This document shows, in pieces, positions 26,765 to 35,418 of a DNA stretch of 38,407 nucleotides. The position numbers and the translations under genes are program-made. Positions within the stretch are counted from its first letter, which is position 1, and each line of letters begins with the position of its first letter. The stretch is from Leuconostocaceae bacterium ESL0958. Lineage in GTDB: Bacteria > Bacillota > Bacilli > Lactobacillales > Lactobacillaceae. Under the pieces are notes generated by a model. The model ran no database searches, had not been told where the DNA came from, and saw only the letters and a list, made by a program, of their open reading frames with translations. The stretch spans positions 1 through 38,407 of the forward strand of contig JAQTHT010000013.1 of the NCBI GenBank assembly GCA_029433265.1. Reading direction: 5' to 3'.

Positions 26765-26780
26765 GGCTTGGTCTTTTGTT
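26749..26780 (+). terminator. Rho-independent terminator of cmk
   Basis: A 14-base arm at 26749-26762 is the reverse complement of 26764-26777, ending in a T-rich stretch. The 5' arm lies inside the cmk coding end. Confidence 0.85.
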
Positions 26781-26859
26781 TTGCCACTAAATCAGGTACA
26801 CTAGGGCTAATAAAGTATGGACTTAACAAGACCCGTTGTAGTTTTTATCTGCTAAGGGC

Positions 26860-26888
26860 TAGGCAAAGCCCGCTGGCTCTGTTAAAAT
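26860..26888 (+). promoter_or_regulatory. Possible rpsA promoter
   Basis: A -10 TAAAAT (26883-26888) has TAGGCA 17 bases upstream (26860-26865), a weak -35. A GGGCT/AGCCC inverted repeat (26856-26870) overlaps the -35. Confidence 0.45.
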
Positions 26889-26926
26889 AGCTTTATAAGT
26901 GTAAATGTAGGAGGACGTTTGACGTC

Positions 26927-28117
26927 ATGAATGATACTAACAGCGAATTACTAGCAGCTCTGGAAAGTGCTGACCAAATCAAGGTAGGCGATGTCGTAAC
27001 CGGCGAAGTCTTGGCCATCGATAACGATAACCAAGCAGTCATCGGCTTGCATACCGGAGAAGAAGGCGTTGTGCCAGCGCGTGAGTATTCTGAAGATCGC
27101 AGCGTCAATTTGGCAGACGACCTGAAGGTCGGCGACACAATTGAAACGGTTGTGGTTTCCAACGTGACAAGCGACAAGGAAGGCGTTGCTTACTTGCTTT
27201 CCAAGAAGCGTTTGGAAGCCCGCAAGGCTTGGGAATCTTTGTCCTTTGCCGAAGGCGACGTGGTGGATGCAAAGGTCATCAACGCAGTTCGCGGTGGTTT
27301 GATTGTGGATGTTGCTGGAATTCGCGGTTTCGTGCCAGCTTCCATGGTGGCAGAACGCTTTGTCTCTGACTTGAACCAGTTTAAGGGTCAAGACATCAAG
27401 GCAGAAGTAATTGAAATTGACCCAGCCAAGGCCCGCTTGATTTTGTCCCGGAAGGCTGTTGCCGCACAAGAACGTGCTGAAAAGTTGCAGGAAGCCTTTG
27501 ACCGTTTGACGGTGGGCGAAGTGGTCACTGGTAAGGTTGCCCGCTTGACTGACTTCGGTGCCTTCGTTGACTTGGGCGGCGTGGATGGTTTGGTTCACGT
27601 TTCCGAAATCTCCCACGACCGGGTCAAGAACCCAGCCGACGTATTGTCCAAGGGTGAAGAAGTTCAAGTTAAGATCTTGGCTTTGGATACAGAACGTGGT
27701 CGTATTTCCTTGTCCATCAAGGCAACGCAACCTGGTCCTTGGGATGAAGTGGCTGAAAAGGCCCCAGCTGGTACGGTTCTGGAAGGAACAGTTAAGCGCG
27801 TGAAGGACTTCGGTGCCTTCGTCGAAATCTTCCCTGGTATCGAAGGGTTGGTTCACGTATCACAAATTTCACACAAGCGGGTTGAAAACCCAGCCGATGT
27901 TTTGAAGTCTGGTGATAAGGTGCAAGTTCAAGTCTTGGATGTTAAGCCAGACGAAGAACGGATCTCATTGTCCATGAAGGCATTGGAAGAAAAGCCAGCG
28001 AACCAACGCGACGAAGAACACGATGACCGTGCTGCTTCCCGCGCTGATGTGGCTGCTTTCCAACAAGAAGATGAAGGCGGCGCAACGCTCGGCGATATCT
28101 TCGGCGACAAGTTGTAA
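26927..28117 (+). CDS. rpsA: Ribosomal protein bS1 (four S1 domains)
   Basis: This 396-residue protein has four S1 RNA-binding domains (about 20-92, 108-175, 193-262 and 280-348) and an acidic tail. The third and fourth (GKVARLTDFGAFVDLGG and GTVKRVKDFGAFVEI) are canonical. Four domains and about 400 residues is the usual Bacillota form, against six domains in proteobacteria. It assists mRNA binding by the small subunit. Codon choice is extremely biased (AAG, TTG, GTT), fitting high expression. AGGAGG (26909-26914) is 12 bases from the ATG, with a small hairpin in between. Confidence 0.95.
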   Translation: MNDTNSELLAALESADQIKVGDVVTGEVLAIDNDNQAVIGLHTGEEGVVPAREYSEDRSVNLADDLKVGDTIETVVVSNVTSDKEGVAYLLSKKRLEARKAWESLSFAEGDVVDAKVINAVRGGLIVDVAGIRGFVPASMVAERFVSDLNQFKGQDIKAEVIEIDPAKARLILSRKAVAAQERAEKLQEAFDRLTVGEVVTGKVARLTDFGAFVDLGGVDGLVHVSEISHDRVKNPADVLSKGEEVQVKILALDTERGRISLSIKATQPGPWDEVAEKAPAGTVLEGTVKRVKDFGAFVEIFPGIEGLVHVSQISHKRVENPADVLKSGDKVQVQVLDVKPDEERISLSMKALEEKPANQRDEEHDDRAASRADVAAFQQEDEGGATLGDIFGDKL

Positions 28118-28125
28118 GCGTCAAG

Positions 28126-28151
28126 AAAGGCTGGTTGTCCAGTCTTTTTTT
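28126..28151 (+). terminator. Rho-independent terminator of rpsA
   Basis: AAAGGCTGG (28126-28134) pairs with CCAGTCTTT (one G-T pair) and continues into a T run. Confidence 0.8.
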
Positions 28152-28168
28152 ATTGAAAGGAGGGCACT

Positions 28169-29479
28169 ATGGCAGCGCCCATCGTAGCGGTTGTAGGCCG
28201 CCCAAATGTAGGTAAGTCGACTTTGTTTAACCGCATTGTCGGAGAACGACTGGCCATTGTCGAAGATCGGCCTGGGGTGACCCGGGACCGCCTGTATGCC
28301 CGGGCGGAATGGTTGAACTATGACTTTCGGGTCATTGATACCGGTGGCTTGGAAACCGGGAACGCACCTTTTCTAACGGAAATTAAAGACCAAGTCGAGC
28401 TGGCTTTGGATGAAGCGGATGTCATTTTGATGGTGGCTTCCGGCCCAGAAGGCATGACCAATGACGATCAGGCCGTTGCCAACTTACTCTATGGCACCAA
28501 CAAGCCGGTCGTCCTGGCCGTTAATAAGGTCGATAATCCTGAAATGCGGGCGGATATCTATGACTTTTATTCGCTTGGCTTAGGCGATCCTTATCCGGTT
28601 TCGTCCTCGCACGGGATTGGTTTGGGGGACGTGCTCGATGCCGTTGTTCAGCATTTTCCAGACGAGGCAGCCGTCCAAGAGGACGATGCCGTTCGCTTTT
28701 CCATTATTGGTCGGCCCAACGTGGGCAAGTCGTCCATTGTGAATGCCATTTTAGGCGAACAGCGGATGATTGTCTCGGATGTCGAAGGCACCACGCGCGA
28801 TGCCATTGATACCCGCTTCATCACGCCGGCTGGCGATGAATTTGTCATGGTCGATACGGCCGGCATCCGGAAGCGGGGCAAGGTCTACGAAAATACAGAA
28901 AAGTATTCTGTTATGCGGGCCATGAAGGCCATTGACGATTCCCAGGTGGTCCTGGTGGTCTTGGATGCCGAAACAGGCATTCGAGAACAGGATAAGCACG
29001 TTGCCGGTTACGCCCATGAAGGGGGTAAGGCCGTCGTGATTGTGGTTAATAAGTGGGATACCATTGAAAAAGATACCCATACCATGCACGATTTCGAAAA
29101 CTTGATTCGACAAGAGTTCAAGTTTTTGGATTACGCACCCATTGTCTTCGTTTCGGCCAAGACAAAGCAGCGCTTGGATCGGCTGCCGGATTTGATTTTG
29201 GCGGTCAACGAAAACCACGAAAAGCGGGTTTCTTCTTCCAAACTCAACGACGTGGTCATGGATGCCCTGGCCACCAATCCAGCCCCAACGGACAAGGGCA
29301 AGCGGCTGCGGGTCTACTACGCCACCCAGGTGGCGGTCGCCCCACCAACCATCGTGGTCTTTGTCAACGAAGTCGAGCTGATGCACTTTTCTTATCAGCG
29401 CTTCTTAGAAAATCAAATCCGGGCGGCCTTTGACTTTTCTGGGACACCGTTGAAGTTAATTATCCGTCAGCGGAAGTAA
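28169..29479 (+). CDS. der: Ribosome-assembly GTPase Der (EngA)
   Basis: This 436-residue double-GTPase is required for 50S ribosomal subunit maturation. Two complete G domains are seen: P-loops GRPNVGKST (10-18) and GRPNVGKSS (181-189), DTGG and DTAG switch motifs, and NKVD (119-122) and NKWD specificity motifs. A C-terminal KH-like domain (about 355-436) follows. AAAGGAGG lies 6 bases upstream of the ATG. Location between rpsA and the HU gene is conserved in lactobacilli. Confidence 0.97.
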   Translation: MAAPIVAVVGRPNVGKSTLFNRIVGERLAIVEDRPGVTRDRLYARAEWLNYDFRVIDTGGLETGNAPFLTEIKDQVELALDEADVILMVASGPEGMTNDDQAVANLLYGTNKPVVLAVNKVDNPEMRADIYDFYSLGLGDPYPVSSSHGIGLGDVLDAVVQHFPDEAAVQEDDAVRFSIIGRPNVGKSSIVNAILGEQRMIVSDVEGTTRDAIDTRFITPAGDEFVMVDTAGIRKRGKVYENTEKYSVMRAMKAIDDSQVVLVVLDAETGIREQDKHVAGYAHEGGKAVVIVVNKWDTIEKDTHTMHDFENLIRQEFKFLDYAPIVFVSAKTKQRLDRLPDLILAVNENHEKRVSSSKLNDVVMDALATNPAPTDKGKRLRVYYATQVAVAPPTIVVFVNEVELMHFSYQRFLENQIRAAFDFSGTPLKLIIRQRK

Positions 29480-29663
29480 TACAGCGGTGAAAATCGGGGA
29501 GAAAGCCTGATTTAACGGGCAAATTCGCCCTTTTACCTACACTTTTGTAAAAACATGTGCTATCCTTATTTTATGAATGTTGCTCCGGTAACGTTCCTTG
29601 ACTGTTAGCGCTTGTCAGGCAACAGTATCGAATTTATCAAAACTTTTTGTGAGGAGAAAAGGA

Positions 29664-29939
29664 ATGGCAAACAAGCAAGAATTGATCGAATCAGTTGCAA
29701 TGAAGACTGGTTTAACGAAGAAGGATGCAGATAAGGCAGTGGCTGCTGTCCTGTCATCAATCGAAGACGCTTTGAAGAAGGGTGAAAAGGTTCAATTGAT
29801 TGGCTTTGGTAACTTCGAAGTCCGTGAACGTGCCGCTCGGAAGGGCCGCAACCCACAGACGAAGGAAGAAATCGAAATCCCTGCTTCAAAGGTACCTGCA
29901 TTCAAGCCTGGTAAGGCCTTGAAGGATGCCATCAAGTAA
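29664..29939 (+). CDS. hup: DNA-binding protein HU
   Basis: This 91-residue nucleoid protein is the bacterial HU/IHF type. The N-terminal dimerisation helices ([18 protein letters not shown]) and the signature [20 protein letters not shown] leading into the DNA-binding arm are clear, with the conserved proline in the arm (GRNPQT). The frame is open upstream to 29598, but ATG 29664 with GAGGAG 7 bases upstream gives the standard protein. Its codon use is highly biased. A possible extended -10 (TGCTATCCT, near 29558-29566) lies about 100 bases upstream, leaving a long leader. Confidence 0.97.
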   Translation: MANKQELIESVAMKTGLTKKDADKAVAAVLSSIEDALKKGEKVQLIGFGNFEVRERAARKGRNPQTKEEIEIPASKVPAFKPGKALKDAIK

Positions 29940-29950
29940 AGTAAATGAAC

Positions 29951-29974
29951 ACACAGCCTCGGCTGTGTTTTTTT
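29951..29974 (+). terminator. Rho-independent terminator of the HU gene
   Basis: ACACAGCC (29951-29958) pairs with GGCTGTGT (29961-29968), then T residues. Confidence 0.9.
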
Positions 29975-29993
29975 ATATTTTTTGACCTAGCCC

Positions 29994-30021
29994 TTGCTCA
30001 TTAATGGATTTCTGATATAAT
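29994..30021 (+). promoter_or_regulatory. Promoter of the NADH oxidase gene
   Basis: A consensus extended -10 (TGATATAAT, TATAAT at 30016-30021) and a -35-like TTGCTC (29994-29999) are separated by 16 bases. Confidence 0.75.
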
Positions 30022-30066
30022 CTAAATTAGTAATTTAACAAGTCCTCAAGAAAAAGGAGTTTACTC

Positions 30067-31404
30067 ATGAAAGTTGCTGTGATTGGTGCAACCCACGCGG
30101 GCGTTTTTGCTGCTAAGCAAATCAAGGCAGAACTAGCAGATGCTAGCATTGACGTTTTTGAACGAAAGGACACGGTTTCTTTCCTGTCCTGTGGTATCGC
30201 ACTGTGGTTAGGGGATCACGTTTCATCACCCGATAAGATGTTCTATGAATCACCTGAATCATTGACGGCCCAAGGCATCAACATGCACATGAAGACGGAA
30301 GTCACCAAGGCAGACTTGGCCAAGAAGGAAGTCCACAGTCAAGACTTGACGACTGGTGAAAGCACTGTCGCTAGCTACGACAAGATTGTGATTACGACGG
30401 GTTCCAAGGCCATCATGCCACCAATTCCTGGCATTGATTCTGATAAGGTTTACTTGTCCAAGTCCTGGGACGATGCCAAGACCTTGAAGGAAGTAACGGC
30501 CGGTACGAAGCGGGTTGTGGTCATCGGTGCTGGTTACATCGGCGCTGAATTGGCAGAACAGTTGTCTTTGAATGGTCAAAAAGTGACGTTGATTGATGGA
30601 TTCGACCGTGTTTTGGCGAAGAATACGGCGCCAGAATTTTCGGCCATCTTTGAACAAGAATACCGGGACCACGGCGTTAACTTGGCCCTTGGTCAAATGG
30701 TTCAAGGCTTCAAGGAAACAGCAGATGGTATCCAGGTCGAAACAGACCAGGGCACTTATGAAGGGGATATTGCGATCTTGGGCTTGGGCTTCAAGCCAGC
30801 TACTGATCTCTTTACGGGCCAGGTCGACATGTTGCCAAACGGTGCCATTGAAGTGAACCCTTACATGGAATCTTCTGTGCCAGGTGTCTTTGCTGCGGGT
30901 GATGCCGCAACGGTCTTCTACAACCCCACTCAAAAGCAGGACTACATTCCTTTGGCAACGAACGCCGTTCGTCAGGGACTCCTGGTGGGTAAGAACATTG
31001 AAGAAGCCAAGGTGGCTTACCCTGGTACGCAAGCTACTTCTGCTGTTGAACTCTATGACTGGGCCTTTGCCGGTACTGGTTTGACCAAGGAAGGCGCAGC
31101 AGCTAAGGGCATCGAAGCGGAAACAGCCATCATCGAAGAGGACTACCGTCCTGACTTCATGTTGACGACCACGAAGGTGAAGGCAGCGTTGACCTATGAA
31201 AAGGGCACGAAGCGGATTATTGGTGGTGCCTTCATGGCTAAGCACGATATTTCCCAAGCGGCCAACGCCGTTTCATTGGCCATCGAAAACAAGATGACGG
31301 TTGATCAGTTAGCCCTGTCTGACTTCTTCTTCCAGCCTAACTTTAGCCAACCAATTAACTACTTGTCTTCTGTTGCCATGGCAGCCGCAGCGCAAGAGTC
31401 CTAA
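30067..31404 (+). CDS. nox: NADH oxidase (water-forming type)
   Basis: This is a 445-residue FAD- and NADH-binding flavoprotein of the peroxide-reductase-like disulfide-reductase family. The N-terminal FAD motif reads GATHAG with the conserved H10, and the redox-active cysteine is C42 in FLSCGIALWLG. The NADH Rossmann motif is GAGYIG (154-159) and the second FAD contact is GVFAAGDA (273-280). In lactic acid bacteria such enzymes reduce O2 to water and regenerate NAD+. A CoA-disulfide reductase or NADH peroxidase cannot be fully excluded from sequence, but the motifs and length fit Nox best. AAAAAGGAG lies 8 bases upstream. Biased codons suggest high expression. Confidence 0.9.
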   Translation: MKVAVIGATHAGVFAAKQIKAELADASIDVFERKDTVSFLSCGIALWLGDHVSSPDKMFYESPESLTAQGINMHMKTEVTKADLAKKEVHSQDLTTGESTVASYDKIVITTGSKAIMPPIPGIDSDKVYLSKSWDDAKTLKEVTAGTKRVVVIGAGYIGAELAEQLSLNGQKVTLIDGFDRVLAKNTAPEFSAIFEQEYRDHGVNLALGQMVQGFKETADGIQVETDQGTYEGDIAILGLGFKPATDLFTGQVDMLPNGAIEVNPYMESSVPGVFAAGDAATVFYNPTQKQDYIPLATNAVRQGLLVGKNIEEAKVAYPGTQATSAVELYDWAFAGTGLTKEGAAAKGIEAETAIIEEDYRPDFMLTTTKVKAALTYEKGTKRIIGGAFMAKHDISQAANAVSLAIENKMTVDQLALSDFFFQPNFSQPINYLSSVAMAAAAQES

Positions 31405-31411
31405 AATAAAG

Positions 31412-31464
31412 AAATAGTGTGACTATACTTGCATTTTCTCACAAGTACGGTTACACTATTTTTT
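31412..31464 (+). terminator. Rho-independent terminator of nox
   Basis: A 12-bp stem (31412-31423 with 31450-31461, one G-T pair) encloses a second stem ACTTG/CAAGT and runs into T residues. Confidence 0.85.
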
Positions 31465-31493
31465 GTAGCTACAACTTGAACAATTAAATTACT

Positions 31494-31569
31494 GTGATCT
31501 GGGGTACCGTAAGGTTGAGATTAGACCCATTGAACCTGTTAGGCTAAGACCGACGAAGGAAGCTATCAC
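31494..31569 (+). promoter_or_regulatory. TPP riboswitch (thi box) controlling ykoEDC
   Basis: The thi-box blocks are visible: CTGGGGTACCG, then GTTGAGATTAGACCC, then TTGAACCTG, GGCTAAGACC and GACGAAGGAA. The closing helix pairs GTGAT (31494-31498) with ATCAC (31565-31569). TPP binding is expected to lower expression of the thiamine-precursor transporter. A weak promoter (TTGTAG 31463-31468, TAAATT 31485-31490) overlaps the preceding terminator. Confidence 0.92.
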
Positions 31570-31579
31570 TGTCAGCAAT

Positions 31580-31629
31580 CCATTTGACCGCTTGTTTTCT
31601 GCGCTTTTTTAGCCGAGCAAGGGGTCTTT
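31580..31629 (+). terminator. Probable conditional terminator of the TPP riboswitch
   Basis: GACCGCTTG (31586-31594) pairs with CAAGGGGTC (31618-31626) with one G-G mismatch, followed by TTTTCTTTT. It is less regular than the other terminators here; an alternative pairing of CCATTTG (31580-31586) with CAAATGG (31637-31643) is possible. Confidence 0.6.
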
Positions 31630-31660
31630 TCTTTTCCAAATGGGCCCGTTTGGAGGAAAA

Positions 31661-32218
31661 ATGAAAAAGTGGACGTTGCAAGATGTGATTCTCTTGGCCC
31701 TGGTGGCCATTATTTTCTCAGCCTTTTACTGGGTAATGGGGCCAATTTATAACGTGATTTACGGCCTGCTCGGGGTCTTGGGCTGGCAACCCATTGTCAA
31801 CGATCTGACCCTCGGTGGCTGGATGATGGCGGCACCGCTGGCCGCGGTACTGCTCCGTCGCGCTGGTGCTGGCCTTTTGGCGGAAATGCTAGCGGCAGCA
31901 GGGGAAATGTTTCTTGGGGGAGCCTACGGGCTCTCGACGCTGCTCTCCGGCTTTGTCCAGGGCTTAGGCTCTGAACTGGGCTTTACGTTGACGGGCTACC
32001 GGTCCTACCGATTGGGCCTGTGGCTATCCACATTGACCGGAACGGTTCTAACCTTTGGTTGGGACCTAGTTAAGTCCGGCTATGACCACTACGCCTTCGG
32101 CTTTCTACTGCTGCTCTTCTGTGTGCGCTACCTGTCGCTTTTCTTCTTCTGCGGCTTGCTCGTGCACTGGATCAACCGGCTTCTGGTCCGGGCGCACTTA
32201 CTAACAAACGAGGACTAA
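31661..32218 (+). CDS. ykoE: Thiamine-precursor (HMP) ECF transporter S component YkoE
   Basis: This 185-residue membrane protein has about five to six helices and belongs to the YkoE family, the substrate-binding subunit for hydroxymethylpyrimidine or a thiamine breakdown product. Typical segments are FSAFYWVMGPIYNVIYG, the conserved GGAYG near the middle and LVKSGYDHYAFG. The ATG at 31661 follows GGAGG (31652-31656); an in-frame ATG at 31640 has no site. Control by a TPP riboswitch and linkage to ykoD and ykoC make the assignment strong. Confidence 0.92.
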   Translation: MKKWTLQDVILLALVAIIFSAFYWVMGPIYNVIYGLLGVLGWQPIVNDLTLGGWMMAAPLAAVLLRRAGAGLLAEMLAAAGEMFLGGAYGLSTLLSGFVQGLGSELGFTLTGYRSYRLGLWLSTLTGTVLTFGWDLVKSGYDHYAFGFLLLLFCVRYLSLFFFCGLLVHWINRLLVRAHLLTNED

Positions 32219-32219
32219 T

Positions 32220-33620
32220 ATGGTCAGCTTGTCCTGCCAAGGACTGCACTTGGCTTATCAAGAACACACAATTTTAGCGCAGGGGGACTTTCACCTGCAG
32301 CCAGGAGACTTTCAATTACTGATGGGACCCTCGGGTGCTGGGAAATCGACTTTCTTAAAGGCCTTGGCTGGCTTGGCGCCCCGCTTTGGCGGGCAAGTCA
32401 CCGGTCAGGTGCGCTTGAATGGGCGGCCCGTCGCGGATTGGCCAGCCAATGAACGGGCGCAGCTGTTAGCCTTTTTGTTCCAGCAACCAGACCAACAGTT
32501 TGCCATGCCGACGGTGGCAGCGGAACTGATTTTTGCCCTAGAAAACTTGGGCTTGTCCGCGGCTGCCATTGATCAGCGAATTGACTGGGCCCTAGCCAAA
32601 GTTGCCATCACCGACTTACGAGAACGGACCCTCAGTACCCTGTCTGGCGGCGAATTACAAAAGGTGGCCCTGGCCGAAGTGCTAGCCCTGGGCGCCCGCC
32701 TCCTACTGCTGGATGAACCCTTCACGGCCGTTGATCCAACCAGTCGGGCTAGTCTACAAAAACTGCTGGCCCAGTTAAGCCAGGAGGGCTATGGCATTTT
32801 GATTGCCGACCATGACCCCAGTGGCTATGCCGATCGGGTGACGGCTGTCCATCGAATCGACCAAGCGGCGCTTCAGCCAGTGACGGCTAGTGACTTCCAG
32901 GCTTTGGCAGTCGAAGCCGAACCGCGCCGCTTCCCACTGCCAGATGCAGCGGCGCCAACGCTGCTGCTAGCGGCGGAATTGACGCTGTTGAATGGGGACG
33001 TGAAAGTGCTAGATGCGGCGAACTTCACTCTACCCACCGGAAAGCTAATCATGCTCAACGGGCCCAATGGCGTTGGGAAGTCGACATTGCTGCGGGCCAT
33101 TGCCCGGCTGCAGCCTTATCAGGGCCAGTTGACCTACGCCGGTCGGTCCATTCTGGCCTACCGCAAAAAGGCCTACTATCGGCAAGTCGGGCTGCTCTTT
33201 CAGCAGGCCACTGATCAATTCTTAGCGGTGACGGTGCAAGAGGAGTTGGACCAGGTGCTGCGCCAGACGCAGGCAGGGGCTTACTGGACCCAGGAGCGCT
33301 TGCAGTCTTGGCTACAGGCCTTCCAACTAACGGGCCTGGCCGACCGTTCCGTTTACACCCTGTCGGGTGGCCAGCAGAAAAAACTGCAAATTTTGCTGAT
33401 GGCTGTCATGGCCCCCAAGCTACTGCTAGCAGACGAGCCTTTGACCGGCTTGGACGCTGCTGCCGTTCAGCAGGTCTTAGCGCTCTTCTTAGCCCTGAAA
33501 AAGGACTTGGGACTAACAATCCTCGTGGTGAGTCACCAACGGCAGGCACTGGCGGCCGTGGCAGACTATCAGCTCTGCTACCAATCGGGCCAGATTCGCT
33601 ATCAAACGGAAGGACTTTGA
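32220..33620 (+). CDS. ykoD: ECF transporter ATPase with two ABC domains, YkoD
   Basis: This 466-residue cytoplasmic ATPase fuses two ABC domains. Domain 1 has Walker A GPSGAGKST (36-44), signature LSGGE (141-145) and Walker B LLLLDEP (161-167). Domain 2 has Walker A GPNGVGKST (281-289), signature LSGGQ (381-385) and Walker B LLLADEP (401-407). Such fusions replace the separate EcfA and EcfA' subunits in dedicated (group I) ECF transporters. It starts one base after ykoE stops, with GAGGAC at the end of ykoE acting as ribosome-binding site. It should power YkoE through YkoC. Confidence 0.94.
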   Translation: MVSLSCQGLHLAYQEHTILAQGDFHLQPGDFQLLMGPSGAGKSTFLKALAGLAPRFGGQVTGQVRLNGRPVADWPANERAQLLAFLFQQPDQQFAMPTVAAELIFALENLGLSAAAIDQRIDWALAKVAITDLRERTLSTLSGGELQKVALAEVLALGARLLLLDEPFTAVDPTSRASLQKLLAQLSQEGYGILIADHDPSGYADRVTAVHRIDQAALQPVTASDFQALAVEAEPRRFPLPDAAAPTLLLAAELTLLNGDVKVLDAANFTLPTGKLIMLNGPNGVGKSTLLRAIARLQPYQGQLTYAGRSILAYRKKAYYRQVGLLFQQATDQFLAVTVQEELDQVLRQTQAGAYWTQERLQSWLQAFQLTGLADRSVYTLSGGQQKKLQILLMAVMAPKLLLADEPLTGLDAAAVQQVLALFLALKKDLGLTILVVSHQRQALAAVADYQLCYQSGQIRYQTEGL

Positions 33621-33622
33621 TT

Positions 33623-34285
33623 ATGAATGCTAGTCAACGATTACTGCTGGCGCTGTTGCTCTCGGTGGAAGTTGCCCTGACGACTTCTTTGGCCTTTAAC
33701 ACTGGCTTGGTGCTTGCTTGCTTGCTCCTGCTCTGCTGGCAGCGGACCGGCCTGAAAAGATTAGCCTGGTTAACCGCCGTCACTAGTCTGCCGGCGCTAG
33801 CGACCTACTGGTCCTTCTTGCTCTACGGGCAGGGTTCGGCTAGCAGCAATGCCCATTTTGCCCTGCTGATGGCCAGTCGCCTCTTTGCCTTTGTTTACTT
33901 AGGGGCCTGGTTTACAAGCAGGGTCACGGCGGCAGAACTCTTGGCCAGTTTGGAGCAAAATTTCAAGCTATCGTCGACCTTTACCTACGGCCTACTGGCG
34001 GCCCTGAATTTTGCGCCCCGCTTTAAACGGGCTTTCCTGACGATTCAGGCGGCCGCCTACATGCGGGGACAGCCCCTTCATTTCTGGCAGCCCACGCTCT
34101 ATTTCAAAGCACTGGTTCAGGCGCTAACCTGGTCGCGCTCGTTGGCCATGGCCATGAACAGTCACGGCTTCCAGGAAGGGGCCCAGCGGTCGGTTTATCA
34201 GCGCTATCCTTTCCGCTGGATCGGGCTCTGTTGGTTAGTGCTCATCTTCGGGATTGCCCAGTGGCCCTTCTTTTACCCGCTGTAA
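33623..34285 (+). CDS. ykoC: ECF transporter transmembrane subunit YkoC
   Basis: This 220-residue EcfT-type coupling protein has about four to five membrane segments and a cytoplasmic region. The EcfT coupling motif with alanine-arginine-glycine character appears as AAAYMRGQPL, and a second as SRSLAMAMNSHGF. It links YkoE to the YkoD ATPase. The reading frame is open far upstream inside ykoD (to 33308), but ATG 33623 with AAGGA about 8 bases upstream, two bases after the ykoD stop, is clearly the start. No plus-strand terminator was seen after it. Confidence 0.9.
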   Translation: MNASQRLLLALLLSVEVALTTSLAFNTGLVLACLLLLCWQRTGLKRLAWLTAVTSLPALATYWSFLLYGQGSASSNAHFALLMASRLFAFVYLGAWFTSRVTAAELLASLEQNFKLSSTFTYGLLAALNFAPRFKRAFLTIQAAAYMRGQPLHFWQPTLYFKALVQALTWSRSLAMAMNSHGFQEGAQRSVYQRYPFRWIGLCWLVLIFGIAQWPFFYPL

Positions 34286-34313
34286 ATAAAAAACAGTGAC
34301 GCGGGTCACTGTT
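34284..34313 (-). terminator. Terminator of the LysR-type regulator gene
   Basis: AACAGTGAC (34292-34300) pairs with GTCACTGTT (34305-34313). The A-rich stretch at 34284-34292 is the T run on the minus strand. The stem includes the regulator's stop codon. Confidence 0.8.
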
Positions 34314-35181
34314 GGTCCAGGAAGGCTAAGATCTCTGTTTTCATGGCGCTCACAAGCGGGTCGGCTGCGGCAGAGGGGTTAAAAACAAGCCCTAACTGAC
34401 GGGCATAAGGTTTTTCGAAGGGATAGGCAGCCACTGCCTGTCCCTTCATGTTTTTTAAGGCTAAGTCGGGCAGGATTCCCCAGCCTAAGCCGGCTTCGAC
34501 CATGGCGAGGATGGACTGGTCATCAATGGAATAGTTGATTGCTTGGGGCTTGACCTGCAGTTCATCTAAGGCCGCCTTGGTGTCGGAGTCGTAATCTGCC
34601 TTTTGTAAAATAAAATGTTGGTCGGTCAAATCTGCAGCAGAGATAGACCGGCCGTTTTTTGGCTGGTAACTGGCTGGGGTCAGGCATTTGAGCGGATCGG
34701 ACTGCAGAAAAATAGTATCTAACCGTTCATGGGCCGGCAAGGCCGAAAAGCCCAAATCTAGTTTTCCTAAAAAGACGGCTTCTTCAATTTCTGCAAAGGA
34801 GCCCTGCATGAGGGAAATCTCAATCTCAGGATGCTTTTTGGCAAAGCGTTGAATAATGGTGGGCAGCCAGGCAATGCAGATAGAGGAAATAGCGCCAATC
34901 CGCAGGGTCCCCGTGTCTAGGCCCTTCATTTTCGCGGCTAGGGCCAGCAGTTGCCGTTCATCATTGACTAGGCGGGCCGCTAAGGGCAGCAGGGCCTGAC
35001 CCGCAGCCGTTAGTTGCATGGCCGAGCGATTGCGCAGCAGGAGGGGGAAACCTAGCGCAGTTTCCAACTGACTGATGCCGTGGGAAACGGCCGAAGGCGT
35101 AATGTTCAGTTGGCTGGCGGCCTTGGTAAAGGACGCCGTTTGGGCCACTGTTTCAAAAATTTGATAGGAAAAGGTTTTCAT
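34306..35181 (-). CDS. LysR-family transcriptional regulator
   Basis: This 291-residue protein has an N-terminal winged HTH (about 1-60, TASFTKAASQLNITPSAVSHGISQLE) and a two-lobed substrate-binding effector domain (about 88-290). Length and layout are standard for LysR regulators. Its target and ligand are unknown. LysR proteins often control a divergent neighbour, but the gene divergent from it is a toxin-antitoxin pair, so the target may lie elsewhere. A minus-strand promoter is proposed at 35241-35268. The ribosome-binding site (GAAAGG) is about 13 bases from the ATG, farther than usual. Confidence 0.88.
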   Translation of the reverse strand: MKTFSYQIFETVAQTASFTKAASQLNITPSAVSHGISQLETALGFPLLLRNRSAMQLTAAGQALLPLAARLVNDERQLLALAAKMKGLDTGTLRIGAISSICIAWLPTIIQRFAKKHPEIEISLMQGSFAEIEEAVFLGKLDLGFSALPAHERLDTIFLQSDPLKCLTPASYQPKNGRSISAADLTDQHFILQKADYDSDTKAALDELQVKPQAINYSIDDQSILAMVEAGLGWGILPDLALKNMKGQAVAAYPFEKPYARQLGLVFNPSAAADPLVSAMKTEILAFLDQQ

Positions 35182-35240
35182 AGAGCAGGCAGGCCTTTCG
35201 TAGGTTGGGTAGTGGTTGAATCGGGGTTAGCTGTATTGGC

Positions 35241-35268
35241 AGGATAGGGGACTAGGCGGGAAAAGCAA
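35241..35268 (-). promoter_or_regulatory. Possible promoter of the LysR gene
   Basis: On the minus strand TTGCTT (35263-35268), a 16-base spacer and TATCCT (35241-35246). Confidence 0.45.
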
Positions 35269-35356
35269 AGAACGGGGCAGCAATATTGCTAGCGTTGGAT
35301 TGATAATCGGCTAGCGCAACTGTCTGTTTATGATGGCCATTTTTTGCTATCAAGTA

Positions 35357-35393
35357 TTGACGACCAGTTTCCCTCCTATATACTACAAGTATA
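35357..35393 (+). promoter_or_regulatory. Promoter and palindromic operator of the toxin-antitoxin operon
   Basis: A -35 TTGACG (35357-35362), a 16-base spacer and -10 TATACT (35379-35384). The -10 is the left arm of a perfect inverted repeat TATACT-ACA-AGTATA (35379-35393), well placed for autorepression by the ribbon-helix-helix antitoxin. Confidence 0.7.
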
Positions 35394-35418
35394 GGAAGAA
35401 TCGAAAAGGAGTCGCACC

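Noticed and set aside
33308-33622. N-terminal extension of YkoC within ykoD
   Set aside because: It lies in another frame of the second ABC domain and gives no membrane or family sequence.
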